A stretch of DNA of 64,000 bases from Histoplasma ohiense (GCA_017607445.1 JAEVHH010000004.1:2108001-2172000), one strand, 5' to 3'; positions 24,900-36,467 are shown, numbered from the stretch's first letter. Translations and numbers: made by a program. Notes: generated by a model from the letters alone, not told the origin.

Positions 24900-25530
24900 T
24901 CACATGATTACAATAAAAAGCTCTGAGAATCAGGTCTTTGAGAAAGAGAGATAATTGTAATAGATGCAATGAAAATATCTATATTAGAAAATAGCTACAT
25001 GACAATAGAAAGGTATAGAATATGAAGGACAAGATATGATGGTAACATTGTCTATATAATGCTTGCTGATATCTGTAGATCTTAGAAGATCAGTGATTAG
25101 CTTTGAATAATAGAGATTGCTATCTTCTTAATATTCTACATGTGTACTTCACACTACTTTCATAATTATATCTAAAACCATCTCTTACATACTATTGTAC
25201 AAGAGAATAAAGCACCAGCTCACAACCACTATATTCAGCAGTATGTCTATAAAGCTCATGACATTCAACAGCTTCTCTGATGTGGAAACTCATCAGATTT
25301 GAATGCAATTGAAGCTGTCTGACTCTGGATGAAGAGAAAAACAACATAGAAGATTGCTCCAAAATCCTGAGCAGAGACTGTTAAGATATGAGAGGAGACA
25401 TAGAAGAAGCTGCCACAGTCAAATATATAGACATGGATTGAACAGATTCCAGTGCATGTTAAGAAGATAATTGAGCTTGAGAGTGGTAATGAATATTGAG
25501 AAGATAGATGAAAGCAGAAGAAATAATGAG
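24900..25530 (+). mobile_element. Tc1/mariner-type transposase relic
   Basis: The C-terminal half of a DDE transposase is readable from about 25195: a VQENKAPAHNHYIQQYV segment (cf. the usual QQDNAPxH), then N-S-S-D-L-N-A-I-E (the family's SPDLNPIE) near 25287-25322. The ending WIEQIPVHVKKIIELESGNEY lies near 25430-25500. At least eight stops, mostly TGA or TAG, interrupt it. The N-terminal half is not recognisable. CpG is absent within the coding relic, but the sequence after about 25570 is CpG-containing. Confidence 0.7.
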
Positions 25531-25590
25531 AGAGAATTTACATGTAAAACCTAGTATAAATTCCTAGTGACAGTTGTGGCGTTTTTAGTG

Positions 25591-25620
25591 CTTGAACAAA
25601 ACTTTTGAAACCGACCTCCG
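25591..25620 (+). repeat. 30-bp direct repeat, inner copy
   Basis: 27 of 30 bases match 25681-25710 (shared core ACTTTTGAAACCGACCTCCG). The copies start exactly 90 bp apart and the intervening 60 bp is not repeated. Lies just after the Tc1/mariner relic; see the outer copy. Confidence 0.8.
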
Positions 25621-25680
25621 TAATTTGAGGCAATATTCGGACTTATCCAGTTCCGACACTGTGGTGTAGATAGTAGCTTG

Positions 25681-25710
25681 GCTGAACGAAACTTTTGAAA
25701 CCGACCTCCG
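25681..25710 (+). repeat. 30-bp direct repeat, outer copy
   Basis: Second copy of the 30-bp repeat. It ends precisely where recognisable short-chain dehydrogenase coding sequence begins. Two direct repeats near one end of a Tc1-like element resemble the IR/DR terminal layout known for some Tc1 relatives; that reading is an inference. Confidence 0.75.
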
Positions 25711-26013
25711 GACAGTACAACGAAATCGGCAATGATAGAATTCACCAAAGCCACTACACTAGTAATTTACGGAAAAAGAGCTGTTAGGTCGAATATGGTT
25801 GCGCCTGGCTTGATCCATTCACCGCTTGTCGGATCGCTAGCGGAGAATGATGCGGGAGCTAAAAAAAAGAGACACTGGGCTGTACTGGTGGGGCGGATGG
25901 GGGATTCATTTGATGGGGCGTATTCAGTAGCTTTCTTGGCCTCTGGACAGACGACGTATATAGTTGGCCAAAATAGAGTCGTGGATGGAGGTATCATTGC
26001 GGCCACAAATTAG
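25711..26013 (+). pseudogene. C-terminal fragment of a short-chain dehydrogenase/reductase
   Basis: Reads DSTTKSAMIEFTKATTL, then NMVAPGLIHSPL, GRMGDSFDGAYSVAFLAS and YIVGQNRVVDGG, the standard C-terminal half of classical SDR oxidoreductases, ending TAG/TAA-proximal at 26013. The catalytic Y-x-x-x-K motif appears as D-S-T-T-K, with its first residue at the junction with the 30-bp repeat. The Rossmann glycine motif (TGxxxGxG) and the whole N-terminal half are missing. The segment between IHSPL and GRMGD is shorter than usual. Dinucleotide use is normal, unlike the repeat block to its left, so this is host sequence truncated by an insertion or rearrangement. Not expected to be an active enzyme. 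Confidence 0.75.
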
Positions 26014-27233
26014 TTTGCAAGAGTTCGTGCATGCGGGATATTGCTGTGATGAAAATGGCGCAATCCTGGGAGGTTTACACTATATATACAGGTTGAGGTA
26101 TATACTACGCCTTTGCTTTAAGGTGATGGTGCGACCTCAATATCCGAGTTTTGTTATCATGAGAGCGGTTAATGTCCAGGATGGTATACGCTCTCATTCT
26201 CGCATATTTATTTGAGCTACTTAACCTGTTTCGAAATTAACACCTAGAAAAATAGAACCAAGAGAAAACCTGTAGAACATGAAATTAGTTTTTGCGTAAC
26301 CAATAGATGAAATTATAACCCAGGCACAAAAGACGCAAAACTGTGACAGTCAACATTCTCATTCCATGCAAATGCAAACATCCAGTAAATCTCATGCTCA
26401 AGGAGAATAGATTTCATAAATCGCATACTGAAGTATATTCGCAGAGGACATTGTCCATGCACATAACATTCGTCACCCTGAAGCTATGCAGCCATAGGAT
26501 TAAATGCACCGGTACCCAAGCTCAACAAACATTGAGAGGGAAAAGTAAGTAATATAATAATAATGTAAACAATTAAACCTATTCCTGGTAATGTTATAGC
26601 ACATGGGTTTATGAAAAATGAATTTAACAATACATCGGGAGATATCAGAATGATTTAGAAATAACGTTCAAGTAACACCCTTGTAATCGAATGATGAACA
26701 CAAGCAGAAAACACACAAAAGAAACTTCATACCCATATTCTTACTGGCTGATTATGGAAAGAAAATGAGACATTTGGCCGTTGACAAACACCATAGTGCT
26801 AAAGGAAAAGAAAAGAAATATATATATAGAGACAGACGAGCAAATTCCTCGCCAAACACAACGTTTCGCATTCTATCCGTATCTTTCCCATAGTATGCAA
26901 GCTAAAACTTCGAAGTACTGTTCCTGATACCAGATTTGTTGTCAAACTTGATAATCTGAAAATAATTTCATGGCGCACAAGGAAAAAACGCAGAGGAAAA
27001 GAAAAGAAACGCCGTTCCCGTTTAAATTTTGAGCCAGGATTGCTGCTTTCGTCACGTGTCATTGGGTGTATCATCTGAGAAAGATGGTGTAATAGGGGGT
27101 CGAACCAGTCGAGTGTACTCACACCACCAACCTCCCAGATATCGCCTGGAGTTGAAAATGTATGTGGCGAAATATCATTTTTTCATTTTCTTCTTTTTTC
27201 ATTTTTTTGTGTAATTTCCATTTCCATATTCTA
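26014..27233. other. Intergenic, no gene seen
   Basis: Unique sequence with normal CpG content between the SDR relic and the 3' end of the phospholipase C gene. Short ORFs only, none resembling a family. It should include the 3' UTR of the phospholipase gene (read on -). Confidence 0.5.
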
Positions 27234-30200
27234 TTATAGAGACGGAATAGTGTACGAAGAGCTGTCAGTGGAAGAAGACCCTTGATTTCGGAGATTGCAT
27301 TCCGGTTTTCGAGTTGCGTCCTTTGACTTTTCGCGATCCCGGTCACAGTCCTTCTCCCTGTCCTTCTCGGTTGGTGATGTGCGTTTTGACAAGGTGTGTC
27401 TAAGTTGCCTGATAATACCTTTCTGATCTCCTCTCCAGCCTTCGAAACCGGCCCGTTGAGCCGGAACGGGATCAGATTTAGTGATTTTGCAGAAAAGAGT
27501 TGAGAACAGATATTGATCACCACTTGCATCGTAGAGAGGTAGATACCTGTATCCTTGGGAGAGGCTACTGAGTTTTGCGGTAAAAGTGGCAAGTTGCACG
27601 CTGTTGTTACCGCCGAAACTTCGTCCATCAGGAGAGTTACGGACGACCCAACGGACGAAGACCAGGTCGGGGTACTTCGTCTCCAGTGACAGCTTGAATT
27701 GGTCGTTAAACACCGGGTTGTAACCATTCTGTTGCTCGATCCTTGTCCGACGCCGGTGGGGTTGACCGATTCCAGACATGCCGTTGCGAGCAGAAGTATC
27801 AACACCGCCTTCGCCGAATGCGAGGCCTTTCCGTTTGTCATCGGCGCAAAACAGCTCAATTTCAACGTACGGGTTAATACTATCATCTGGGCCCATTCCT
27901 TGTAGTCTTGGGAGTTGCTGTGCAGAGATGATATCCACGGTGAACGTAACTAATTTTCTGTCGACTTTCGGTTTTGAATCGCAACTCAGAGCAAGATACC
28001 TAGGCGAGGGAGATGTTCGTAGACTATCCGGCTTTAGAACATAGCCAGTCTGGTCGGTGCCAGAAGCAAACATTGCTTGGTTCAGCTGCATACCGACATC
28101 GTAGGTTTGCCAGTTCATTGCTACCATTTGCACGCCCCGTCTCCAGAAAATATTTGGATCAAAATTCGATGAGCGAACTCGAAATTTCGACGGATAGACA
28201 CGTGTAATGAACGATTTATTATGCGCTTCGAGCAATACTTTGTTCTCTGGGTCCCCACATAACCGTTCGAAGGCTTTTTCAGCGAAAGAGTAGACATGAT
28301 TGAATCTCTTACTCTCCGGGGAATTGAAGCTGTGAAACTTGTATCCTCGAGAATATACACCGAGTTCCGCCAGCTCTCTGGTTATCCTGCTTTTTTGTCT
28401 TCTTTTTTCCTTCCTCGTTGACGTTAAGAGCTGGCCAACATCGCTGTCCTCGGATGTACTACTGGTGCTTGTCGTGGTAAGTGATCGTCTTCCAACGGTC
28501 CAAGATGGCAAGCTACCAGCATCTACTGAGTGGCTTGTTTGAGAAAAAGGCATTGATATATTACTGCTCTCTGGGAGAGTGGGACGAACAAATGGCGAAC
28601 TAGAGCTGCGCTTGCGACCATTAGTATGTGCATGAGATGAGGCCGACAGCTCTTCCTCGTCCGCGGTTTTGACTTTTATCAGGATTCGATGCTTTAGATC
28701 ATCTGGAGATGGTAATATCGGGCAATTGGTCAAAAGAGGCTGAAGAAGAAGTTTGTCCCCAAATGTCTCCTTCATGATTTCCACCATTGCAAGTTGTTGG
28801 ATTGGGGAACAATGAACCTCAAGCGAAAGTATCAATGGATATTCGGACCCTTGAAACGCATACCGGTTGATCACGCTAATGCAATCCGCGAATAAAACAC
28901 TCTTCGTCATGGTATGTCCGTGTGAGACTGTCGGACGGCCATCTGCACCATCCCAACAGTCAATCTCAACACAGCGACAACCATTTTGAAGAGCGGTGAT
29001 GTAGGCTTCAGTGCTGGATTCTCCAACAACTTGTCTCCCTAGTAAATACGTGTTATGTGAACTCGAGATGAAGTATTCGTTGAGGGGTCTGTCAAACTTT
29101 GGGGAGGAGTATCGTATTGGGTATACGCTATTTTTTGGAGAAATTAAAAAAGCTGAGAAAGCATCCAAGTCCATCCGAGCATCTGGCGAATTTCGTGTTT
29201 CTAACCGTTGTTTGGAGTTACGGACGAATGATTCAAAGGTGGAGCACCAGTAGTTCCTAGCACCTTCCACATTTTCGCATTGAACCTCGCAAAGGAAATG
29301 AAGGAACTCGTCCAATGTTAGCCCTTGAACAGGATCTGCTGCAACAGAACGAAATATTTCCCGGATGTCTTTGCGGTCCCTCAGCCGTTGAAGGAAATCT
29401 TTAAATTGCGAAAAGTTTAGACGACCTGTTCGCTCCGTATCTGCTTTTGTGATCTGAGCCCGCAGCATGTTTTTCGAGCAATTGATATGTAAACTTTGGC
29501 AGAGGTTCTCAATAGCGTTCCGGTCAAGTGATTCTTCACCAGGCTCTAGCACCCGCCGAGAAATTTCACGGCCCCAGTGAGCTTTTAGAACCGTCTCACT
29601 CTGAGAACCAGCCAATCCAGCCATAAGACCGATACGATATCTAGAGATACCTTCCAGGGTGTTTGTCCACAGTTCGAAAGTAGCTTTATTCGGGGCGATA
29701 AGATGCAGGGTTTTGATGGGCTTATTTTTGGACTGCTCTGGATTTGTGAAAATAATCGTGAACCACAGATTTTCAAGATTTTCAGGAATGTCATGCTCCT
29801 CCCGATAGTTACGAGCATCCAGACCAGTACGTATTTGTTTAATATCGTCGATATAAAGTCTTTTGGCTGGATTTGACAGATCCCAATAAACCTTGGCGGA
29901 ATGTAAGTCGAGAAAAAATGTTACCATCTTTGTCTTATGCTTGGTCACCTTGGTCAGTAGAGAACCACGATGTAAAATCGCATCTAGTTTAGGTGCAATG
30001 CATGCATGAGCGCCAGTCACAGACATGTTGTATCCATTGGTAGTGCCATTTATTTCTGGATTACACCAGGAGCCCAGATAATCGCAAACTTCTTCCTCTT
30101 CTTCATGGCTTGAATCCAAACCACTATCACGAGATGTTGTCCCAGTTTTACTGTCGCTCCTCCTCCGCATAATCACAGGACCAGAACTGTTATCTCGTTT

Positions 30201-30698
30201 GTCATGGTGAGATGTCGACTGTCTCCGCCGAGTGAGTTTGTTCGCAGTGCCTCTGGATAACCTTCTCATCAGTCCCGGAGCTTTGTTTGAAGTGGTATTG
30301 TTCCCGATGCCCTCTATGCTAGACGGAGGGGCATTTATGGGATATGCAGGAAATGCCATAACACTCTCAGGGAGCTCAAGAGGGACAGGAGATCCAAGCG
30401 TGAATGTTGTCCCTAGTGTATTTCGAACAACAGGATCTCGCGTAGAGTCAGCTAAGGCGTTGAGGGAGAAAGTGGACGGGCTAGGCGCGTTTGACATATA
30501 AGTTGGAAGCTCGGGCGAAATTTTTGATGGCTCTGATGGACCAAACGCGGAAATTGAAGGAGCAGATGAACTAAGAGTAGAAGAAGAGAGAACATCTTGA
30601 AACGGAATTCTGCGGGAAGATTGGGAAGGAGGTGAGTTTGATCGGGAATAGGAGTTGTCATTTAAGGTAAAGGAAGGCCACCCGCCCGATGCCATCAC
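27234..30698 (-). CDS. plc1: Phosphoinositide-specific phospholipase C
   Basis: Single-exon 1154-aa protein. The enzyme cleaves PIP2 into diacylglycerol and inositol trisphosphate at membranes, in a Ca2+-dependent way. Domains in order: a low-complexity Ser/Pro/Arg-rich N-terminus (1-230), a PH-like domain (about 240-350), EF-hand region (about 390-510), catalytic X box (about 530-670), a Ser-rich linker of about 100 residues, Y box from about 778 (LGVYSRGYKFHSF), then a C2 domain (about 918-1090) and a basic Ser-rich tail. Both catalytic histidines are present: H548 in SSSHNTY and H593 in VSHGHTM, 45 residues apart as in animal PLC-delta. Layout matches fungal Plc1/PlcA. The start has two adjacent ATGs; the first is used here. 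No sign of damage despite lying next to degenerate DNA. Confidence 0.95.
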   Translation of the reverse strand: MMASGGWPSFTLNDNSYSRSNSPPSQSSRRIPFQDVLSSSTLSSSAPSISAFGPSEPSKISPELPTYMSNAPSPSTFSLNALADSTRDPVVRNTLGTTFTLGSPVPLELPESVMAFPAYPINAPPSSIEGIGNNTTSNKAPGLMRRLSRGTANKLTRRRQSTSHHDKRDNSSGPVIMRRRSDSKTGTTSRDSGLDSSHEEEEEVCDYLGSWCNPEINGTTNGYNMSVTGAHACIAPKLDAILHRGSLLTKVTKHKTKMVTFFLDLHSAKVYWDLSNPAKRLYIDDIKQIRTGLDARNYREEHDIPENLENLWFTIIFTNPEQSKNKPIKTLHLIAPNKATFELWTNTLEGISRYRIGLMAGLAGSQSETVLKAHWGREISRRVLEPGEESLDRNAIENLCQSLHINCSKNMLRAQITKADTERTGRLNFSQFKDFLQRLRDRKDIREIFRSVAADPVQGLTLDEFLHFLCEVQCENVEGARNYWCSTFESFVRNSKQRLETRNSPDARMDLDAFSAFLISPKNSVYPIRYSSPKFDRPLNEYFISSSHNTYLLGRQVVGESSTEAYITALQNGCRCVEIDCWDGADGRPTVSHGHTMTKSVLFADCISVINRYAFQGSEYPLILSLEVHCSPIQQLAMVEIMKETFGDKLLLQPLLTNCPILPSPDDLKHRILIKVKTADEEELSASSHAHTNGRKRSSSSPFVRPTLPESSNISMPFSQTSHSVDAGSLPSWTVGRRSLTTTSTSSTSEDSDVGQLLTSTRKEKRRQKSRITRELAELGVYSRGYKFHSFNSPESKRFNHVYSFAEKAFERLCGDPENKVLLEAHNKSFITRVYPSKFRVRSSNFDPNIFWRRGVQMVAMNWQTYDVGMQLNQAMFASGTDQTGYVLKPDSLRTSPSPRYLALSCDSKPKVDRKLVTFTVDIISAQQLPRLQGMGPDDSINPYVEIELFCADDKRKGLAFGEGGVDTSARNGMSGIGQPHRRRTRIEQQNGYNPVFNDQFKLSLETKYPDLVFVRWVVRNSPDGRSFGGNNSVQLATFTAKLSSLSQGYRYLPLYDASGDQYLFSTLFCKITKSDPVPAQRAGFEGWRGDQKGIIRQLRHTLSKRTSPTEKDREKDCDRDREKSKDATRKPECNLRNQGSSSTDSSSYTIPSL

Positions 30699-31381
30699 AG
30701 ACAGCCGTCAGAGGAGTTGGGCGAGGTCCAGTGCACGCCACTCTGCAGGGACTACCGATGAGCGGTTGAGATTCAGAGCGTACCAAACTTCAAATCGTCA
30801 CAGCTGATGGTTATGCAGGGCCAAATAATTGGGAATGGAATAGAAAAGTTAAAGACGCAAGTCGTGTTTGTCGTTCCGGTTTTGTTTCCCGAACGAATCT
30901 AGCAAGTGGTTTGACTGGCTGGCGTATTAGGAAGAAGGGTCGCGATTGATTGTGTGTCGTTGTAACAAAGGCGCCACTACCACGTTTGCCAAAAGTTTGA
31001 TACCTGCATATTGACCTGCAATATAGAGCGTCAAGATCTTCTATGGATTGTTTGCGAATGATCTGGCGCCTACCACCCGGTTCGAGCGGCACCCAGACCT
31101 CTAACAACTGCTCTCTTCGTAAAAAGAAATGTTTGGTTACCCTTATCGCCTCGCGTGTCCCCCACCTCCTCAAGGGTTGCTTGAACTTCCTCCCCTCCTG
31201 TTTTATCTGGCGTATTTCTTCGCGTTCGAAGTGATCACTTTTGCGGGGGGTACTTTTTCAATTGGTTGTGCGGTTGATCGGCAGGGTAAAAGGGAGGCGG
31301 CAAGGGATCCAATCGAGCTTGTAGATCGTCACGAAAACAAATACTATGTGGCTGAGAATGAGTATTTTGTGTTGTTCATTC

Positions 31382-31408
31382 AAAAAAAAAAAAAAAAAAA
31401 AAAAAAAA
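31382..31408 (+). repeat. A27 homopolymer
   Basis: Twenty-seven consecutive A. Could be the poly-A end of an old retro-copy on +, but no adjacent element or target duplication was recognised. Confidence 0.9.
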
Positions 31409-33282
31409 TCAAGAGTAGATGGTAGGGTGAGTAGATCTGGGGCAGGAATGGCGGTACCTACGTCCTCCTTATATCTAGCAGTTCTCACAAGGCTTGTAGT
31501 CTCAGGCTCAGCAAGGTATTTTCTTACGAATTTCCAGTTTCCAGGTAGGACCTTGGTGTACAGAACTCAAGTCCCAGGAAAGACCTCGTTGAAGAGGGGT
31601 GCGCCAACTCTTGCAGGGCGATAATAAGGTGTCCCAGGGATGGATGCGTCAGGGAGCAGCTGGTGCACTCTCTCTCAACGAATGGAGGGTGGTGCCCAAT
31701 GCAATACACGGGCTCGAGTTATGCAGGCGGGTCCTTGGAGGGGGGTTTAGGTAGTGGAGAAAGGGGTTAGATATTTCGACGATCACAGCGATGAGGCGCT
31801 GTTGTTACTTTGGCGGTGATTGATTGCTGTAGAGATCGCGGGGAATTCCTCAAAATCTCCCTTCAAGACCCGCAATGATGCGTTGGGTGACAATAATCAA
31901 GACCGCAAGGGAAAGCAGAGGAGGGGAAGGTGCAGGAAGCTGATGTATGTTGAGTCAAACAGAGGCACAACATGGAGAAGTGGAATCAGGAGGAGGCAAG
32001 AAGGGAAGAAATAAATAAAACGGGAGGATTGGCAGCGGGATTGAATGATGGTTTTGAGGAGATCCAGGATTAATTTCTGTTTCCCCCCGTCGACGTCGTC
32101 GTGCATAAGCCCAAGACAGCGATGAGCCTATGCCGTACCGTACCAATACCGCGGCTCAGATACGGTTGTGTTTGTTATGGCCAGGATGGCGCTGATTGGT
32201 AACTTCAAGTTTCGTTCTTGTATTTTTACTGCCCAACGACGTATTGTACAGTACAGTAGTTCTGCTACTCCGTACTGCGCGCTTCGTACAGGTCCAACTG
32301 AGCCAGTATTCAAGAGCTGAGAGGGGAGTTAGATGCCTTTATGATATCAAAGCTATCACTGGGTTCTGAAATGATGATGATTGATGAATAACTTTTGCAA
32401 AAAATAGGACACGGTCAACTACAGATCTCCAACAATGCACCATCCACATCTCCCCTTGTCATTGAAGTCCAGCTCCGTTGTTTCAAGATTCTGCCACTGG
32501 CACTGCTGCGTGCAGGCAATTTTCACCAACTTGAACAAATTCATCGGTAACTTTGTGACATCAGGAGTGGACAAAGTCGCAATTTCACTTGATCACCAAT
32601 CGAACGCCGGATTTGGCGTTTTCTTACTAACACTGTGCTTCGTGGCCTGCAATTTTGCCTGGCAGCTCACACAGAATTTTTTTCTCTTCGACAGACGTAA
32701 ATCAAGCTGAACACCAAGCTTGTGCTCGGATTTACCAACTATCCAGCCTCCTGCTATTAAACTTTCGGAAACGAAATGGCGGTGGAGCTTTCCCAAGTAC
32801 CAAAGCTCGTCAGCTGGGATATTCGGTGTCCCGCAAACAAATATCAATCACCCGAGCCATTCTAAGGCTGTTACTGTGGCTTAATCGTCTGGCCCTGAGT
32901 ATGTGATCCATCATCCAAGCCAAGAATCACCGTCTCTCCTTTCTTTTCTTCTTTGCTCAATATTCCCTCGCCAGCCTTACGGAGCCATTGCCAGCACTCC
33001 CGAAAAACAGTGATAGCCGTGCTTGGCATGTCTTGGACACCCAAATACTTGGGAATATCAGTGAGATATAATTAGAATTCCGTGGTCATCATGGGAGCCC
33101 ATACGTTCCTCGGGTTATTTGAATATTCATTAAAAGAAATTGACTGCTTTGAGTGGGAGATACCTCACAACTTTGCCTGCCAACCCTCGCTGCGTCGATC
33201 AAAAAACGGAGCTCCTCCTTTGATATCGTTGGCTTGACTCCTCTTCCCCAGACCATACCGGGAGGATAGTGTTTACAGATCC

Positions 33283-33288
<6 letters not shown>

Positions 33289-33322
<34 letters not shown>
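33289..33322 (+). repeat. A34 homopolymer
   Basis: Thirty-four consecutive A in unique sequence; the longest homopolymer in the window. Length is likely variable between isolates and error-prone in sequencing. Confidence 0.9.
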
Positions 33323-33323
<1 letters not shown>

Positions 33324-35496
33324 ACCGCAACCGCAGATGATTTCGGTGATTAACTTCAACCGGGCGCTTCCTGTCGAGCGTACCATTTTCTTTTGGCCTT
33401 GTTCCTGGTTCCTCTCTCGAGTTGCTGGTCGAAAATACAATTTCCCCAGCAAATCAGCAAACGCTTGCTTGCCCAGAGGATAAGCGATACGTAGGTGACA
33501 TCAACGACGAAGAGGATGCGAAATATTAACAGACTCTGACGAAGGAAACGACACTCAACTTGTCGGCCAATGGTGCGAGCCAGGCAACAACAAGGCAGCG
33601 GATGGGTTGGAAACACCGTGTTTGAAAGCGGCTGTGTGGAACGGCGACCTTACGAGCACGAATGGTGTTACAGGAGTGAAATCTCAAGTTTGGCATTGTG
33701 TATTATAATATACGTCCTAGCCCATACGCTGACGTTACATGGCTTTCCTGCTGACTACTATGGTACGGGATCAAAACAACAAATATTTCCCATCTGAATA
33801 CTAGCGGCGAATCTGCGGGGCCACCAAGGAACGTGGCGTGGAAGACAATCCGCCAAATCAGAAGAGCCACCCGTCGTGCCTATGAGACATGCATACACAG
33901 TAAATTTCAGATGGGGCATCAGCATCGCCTGGTCTAAATTTACTATGGTAGACCCAGAAGAGGAATGCTATGATAAAAAGGCCAGGGACAGGCGAGATGA
34001 AAATTGAAAGACCATTCAATTTTTGAAAGGTCTGCTCTCCCCCCTCGTATCTCGTAGCTGTTGGGCACTGAGTCATGACATCATAGAGACGGTCGTTGAT
34101 CTACGCCGCATAGTCACATCAAATGAAATCCCCCATTGATTGAATTTTGCACGGTGCAGGGCAATGGGCATTAATATGCATCACACTCCACAAACTTTAG
34201 CCAGACAAGAAGCCGTACACATACGTTTTATGCTCCTTTCGGTCATCAGGCATCCCACTGGTTTCCACTGAAAATGTCTTGTCCATCAATCATGCTATGC
34301 GCATCAGATGAAAACGACAGTTGGAATGTATTTCTGCATGGTAGGCTGAGAAGATGCGGGGCAATGAGACTACATGTATGCCGATGTCGGTTATTAACCT
34401 GCTGCACTCGACCATGATCATAACAATCTTCAAAATCCCGACTGTACTGAACTCCACACCCTTGAAATGCGAAGCATGGAGTCGTTAGCCGGGATTTCGC
34501 ATCCCATGTTGCTGGCTGGTGCCCCGCCCTCTCATTAAGAGTACTCCCTTCATCGAGTTATTATTACTAGCATTAACCCAGTCATTCAAACCAAGTGTTG
34601 ACATGAAAGATTTTTGCTTATGGTTATGTATGTTCCAAGGTTTTTCTAACTCGTTGCAGGATGTGACAGGAGTTGACAATAATAACTGCGTACAAGTGTC
34701 CGAGGAAAGTGAATGATGTTTATTATTTTTATTATTATATATGTTTTAAATTATTTTTGACGGCATCTCAACGCCCTCATACTCGTCTGATATTCGTCGA
34801 AAATTGCAGACACACAGCACTTAACCACCCTTGCTTATCCGAATGCCCACTATGGAGTACGTATCCCAGGAATGGTATATATTATTATTCAACGAACGCG
34901 ACCGTCTCGCTTTCCCAGTACGTTGTCCCAGTCACTACACGGTTTGTCTCAGCGAGTGTACTGTACGCCTTTGACAACCCCCGCCTACTTATGCACGCCC
35001 CTCCACTGGCAGGACACAGAATGTCCCGCTGTGTCTTCTTCATTGAATTATTCTTAGTATCTCGCATCACAAAGCCTGTGTGAGACAGAACTCGGCAAGA
35101 TAGAAACATTCAAAAACCAGCTTTCCACACACCCCCTCCCAGGTTTAACCCCCTCACAAGTTCTGATTCCCGATACGACCTTTCCCTCATATCGGAAGCG
35201 CAACCACTTTTCACCCTGTGCGTTCGTTAAAAGTAGCCCCCAAAGGCACGCCAGCCTGCACGGGCAGATTCGAGACGAAGTGGCGCAAACACGTTTGTCC
35301 TATCATGGTCCCAGGAGGTTGCGCGCCACAAGACAATATTTCTTGCATGAAACATCTACTGGTGGCTCAACCATGAATTTTACACACATATGCACGAACT
35401 CCGAGAAACTCTCTCCATACGATGGGGACTTGACCATCTCGTGATTCACCATAATAGTCGGCGACGTACTCAAATTTTCTACAAGCGTACATGGAC

Positions 35497-35547
35497 ATGT
35501 ATGTATGTACTGTACATGTACTGCACATGTACAATACATACATGCAT
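35497..35547. repeat. Inverted repeat with 23-bp arms and 5-nt loop
   Basis: Arms 35497-35519 and 35525-35547 are reverse complements with two mismatches, built of ATGT/ACAT units. Loop ACTGC at 35520-35524. Could form a hairpin, or simply reflect expansion of an ATGT-type microsatellite in both orientations. Confidence 0.75.
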
Positions 35548-36467
35548 ACACACTCCTATGTACCTAAAACAAAATGTAGGCACGAATTATTATGCTGCGA
35601 ATGCGGATTCGCATTCATTGAAGAATTGTGGCATTAGCGCACACGAAGGTATGAAGCTCCATGTTTCGCTTTTTGCAGTTCCTCTGAGCAGCAGGTAAGG
35701 CAAACCGCCTCCCAGACACTCTTCTCTCCTTACTGCATAATGGCTCATGCAAGCTAGCGTTGGTATGATGGATTGAGCCTTGGTGAGGAAGGAAGACGTT
35801 TAATTTGGTACTAGAAGCAATGCCATGTGTCTATCCGCTAGCTCCATTCTTCACTTCCGATGTTCTTCAATTTTTCGCAGCCTTAATTTTATTACGTGGA
35901 CCGTCGTTTTGGATTCGTCATCCGGTCAACATTATCTGAAGAGTTCATCACGCCCTTTCAAGCGGTGGCTCGCGATTTATGGCTTGAAAAAGGGTCAAAA
36001 ACTTCGCAAACTTCGCCCTCCCATCCTTCTTCGTAGCCTTGCATCTTTAGAGACGCATCAACACGAAAATTGGACATCCATAGGCCTTTCCGGGCTGTGA
36101 AATTTTACAATACTGCCGTGGAAGCTCGGTGACCCCCTGTCCAACTGCTTACAAGTAAAAAAAACAGGTGCCTAATTGGAAACGCCATCCCTATATTGAT
36201 CCAGCTTGTATCACGACAGAGGCCTCAAGGTTCCAACATGCGCTTACCCTTATTGATGGATATTCAAGGTACCCACGTCACCGAGTGTCCCCAGTTGGTT
36301 TGGCATTTTCCAATATCCCGAAAACGCCTATGGCCGCCTAACGGATAATATACCCGAGGAAAATAGGGTTATTATCCAGCTGCCACTAAATGATATTGCA
36401 TCCATATCCGCATTCTCCCCCTTTCTCCAGAGAGTTTGTTTCGATTTTGAGGAACGAACGGAGAAGG

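Larger units (their letters stand above)
30699..34080. other. Gene-poor region upstream of phospholipase C, part 1
   Basis: Holds the promoter and 5' leader of the phospholipase gene (toward 30699) and a few unsupported short ORFs on both strands. Contains an A27 tract at 31382-31408 and an A34 tract at 33289-33322. Base composition is ordinary and CpG is present. No domain, tRNA or intron-exon pattern recognised. Confidence 0.5.

Noticed and set aside
27119..27886. 255-codon minus-strand ORF
   Set aside because: Overlaps the phospholipase C C2 domain in another frame; a shadow.
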